A stretch of 6,373 nucleotides of DNA, from contig URVL01000134.1 of NCBI GenBank assembly GCA_900551265.1, forward strand, positions 1 through 6,373. Direction: 5' to 3'. The position numbers were made by a program, and so were the translations under genes. Under the pieces are notes generated by a model. The model saw only the letters and a program-made list of their open reading frames with translations, did no database searches and was not told where the DNA came from. Positions 6,048-6,373 of the stretch are shown in pieces. Position 1 is the stretch's first letter, and every line of letters starts with the position of its first letter. Source of the stretch: an uncultured Eubacteriales bacterium (GTDB lineage: Bacteria; Bacillota; Clostridia; Oscillospirales; QAMX01).

Positions 6048-6287
6048 CTACTCAATCATCACAAAGAACTATACACTAATAACGGCCTTAAAAAAATCCT
6101 TGAAAAAATCACAGATACTCTCTTCGTTGGATGGTATCTTGTAGAATTCGAAAACGGAGAACGTTTAAAACTCAGAACTTTCGAACCACGTAAAGTATTT
6201 TTTTCTGCAGGCGATATCGGAATCCTTCGCTACCAGGGAATCACCATTCTCTCTTTCCAGAAAGAAAACCGTCCACCAATGCGTTGA
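6048..6287 (+). pseudogene. Fragment without a start codon, DUF2500-like C-terminus
   Basis: A forward frame ends in TGA at 6285-6287 and is open back to a stop at 5937-5939, but no ATG, GTG or TTG occurs in frame before an ATG only two codons from the end. The part after 6048 reads like real protein: NHHKELYTNNGLKKILEKI (residues 3-21), YLVEFENGERLKLRTF (30-45) and GDIGILRYQG (55-64) followed by ILSFQKE. The pattern FxNGExxxL...GDxGxLxYQGxxxxxF resembles the C-terminal strands of DUF2500 proteins such as E. coli YhhM. The first 20 residues recall a TetR ligand-domain segment but are too short to assign. Codons are AT-richer than in the neighbouring remnant. It is likely the 3' end of a foreign or displaced gene. 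The open stretch 5940-6047 is taken to be the complement of the TetR remnant. Confidence 0.4.
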
Positions 6288-6300
6288 AAGGACATTTCCT

Positions 6301-6373
6301 ATGATACATGTTCGATCTTTCCGCACTGCCGGAAAATGCCACGGATTTGACATCAGCCGGTGTCAGGATCAGA
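6301..6373 (+). CDS. Possible start of an unidentified gene, cut by window end
   Basis: An ATG at 6301 has AAAGGA (6287-6292) eight bases upstream, and its frame stays open for the remaining 24 codons (begins MIHVRSFRTAGKCHGFDISR). No family is recognised in so short a piece. The ribosome binding site overlaps the TGA of the preceding fragment, the spacing expected in an operon, so it could be the next gene of the unit that fragment came from. The other two forward frames close within this stretch. Confidence 0.35.
   Translation, partial: MIHVRSFRTAGKCHGFDISRCQDQ

Noticed and set aside
6165..6353. Reverse frame of 62 codons near the window end
   Set aside because: It is the complement of the DUF2500-like fragment, whose forward translation has a recognisable pattern, while the reverse one does not.

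Overview
The window looks like a chromosomal segment of a low-to-moderate GC Gram-positive bacterium of the class Clostridia, probably near the Oscillospiraceae/Ruminococcaceae. This is inferred from the strong AGGAGG-type ribosome binding sites, a TTG start, a small alarmone synthetase of the YjbM/RelQ kind, a short CorA, and an ECF sigma factor paired with an RsgI-like/PepSY membrane protein. No rRNA, tRNA, CRISPR array or insertion sequence was seen.

Layout. Positions 1-1889 hold a forward operon: the 3' part of an ECF sigma factor gene (cut by the window edge), then, 11 bases later, a single-pass membrane protein with an RsgI-like extracytoplasmic domain and three tandem PepSY domains. 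This is very probably a sigma/anti-sigma pair. A near-ideal hairpin (1906-1955) closes the operon. Next comes a decayed RNA 2',3'-cyclic phosphodiesterase gene (thpR-like) that keeps only its second HxT motif, then a CorA-type divalent cation transporter (2508-3335). The transporter converges on, and overlaps by 4 bp, a two-gene reverse-strand unit: a small (p)ppGpp synthetase (3764-4459) followed by an ArsC/Spx-like thiol protein (3332-3703). Both reverse-strand genes belong to stress-linked families.

Across a divergent intergenic region of 277 bp lies the most unusual gene (4737-5762, TTG start). Its whole length resembles a family of radical SAM enzymes with an N-terminal helical domain, but the CxxxCxxC cluster loop and the GGEP motif are both missing. 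It reads as an intact radical SAM pseudoenzyme. A hairpin at 5781-5820 follows it.

The last 500 bases are a scrap region. They hold a reverse-strand C-terminal remnant of a TetR-family regulator (5862-6047). This abuts, at about 6048, a forward fragment with no start codon whose C-terminal part resembles a DUF2500-like domain. A possible new reading frame then starts at 6301 and runs off the window. The junction near 6048 suggests a past rearrangement, or possibly an assembly joint.
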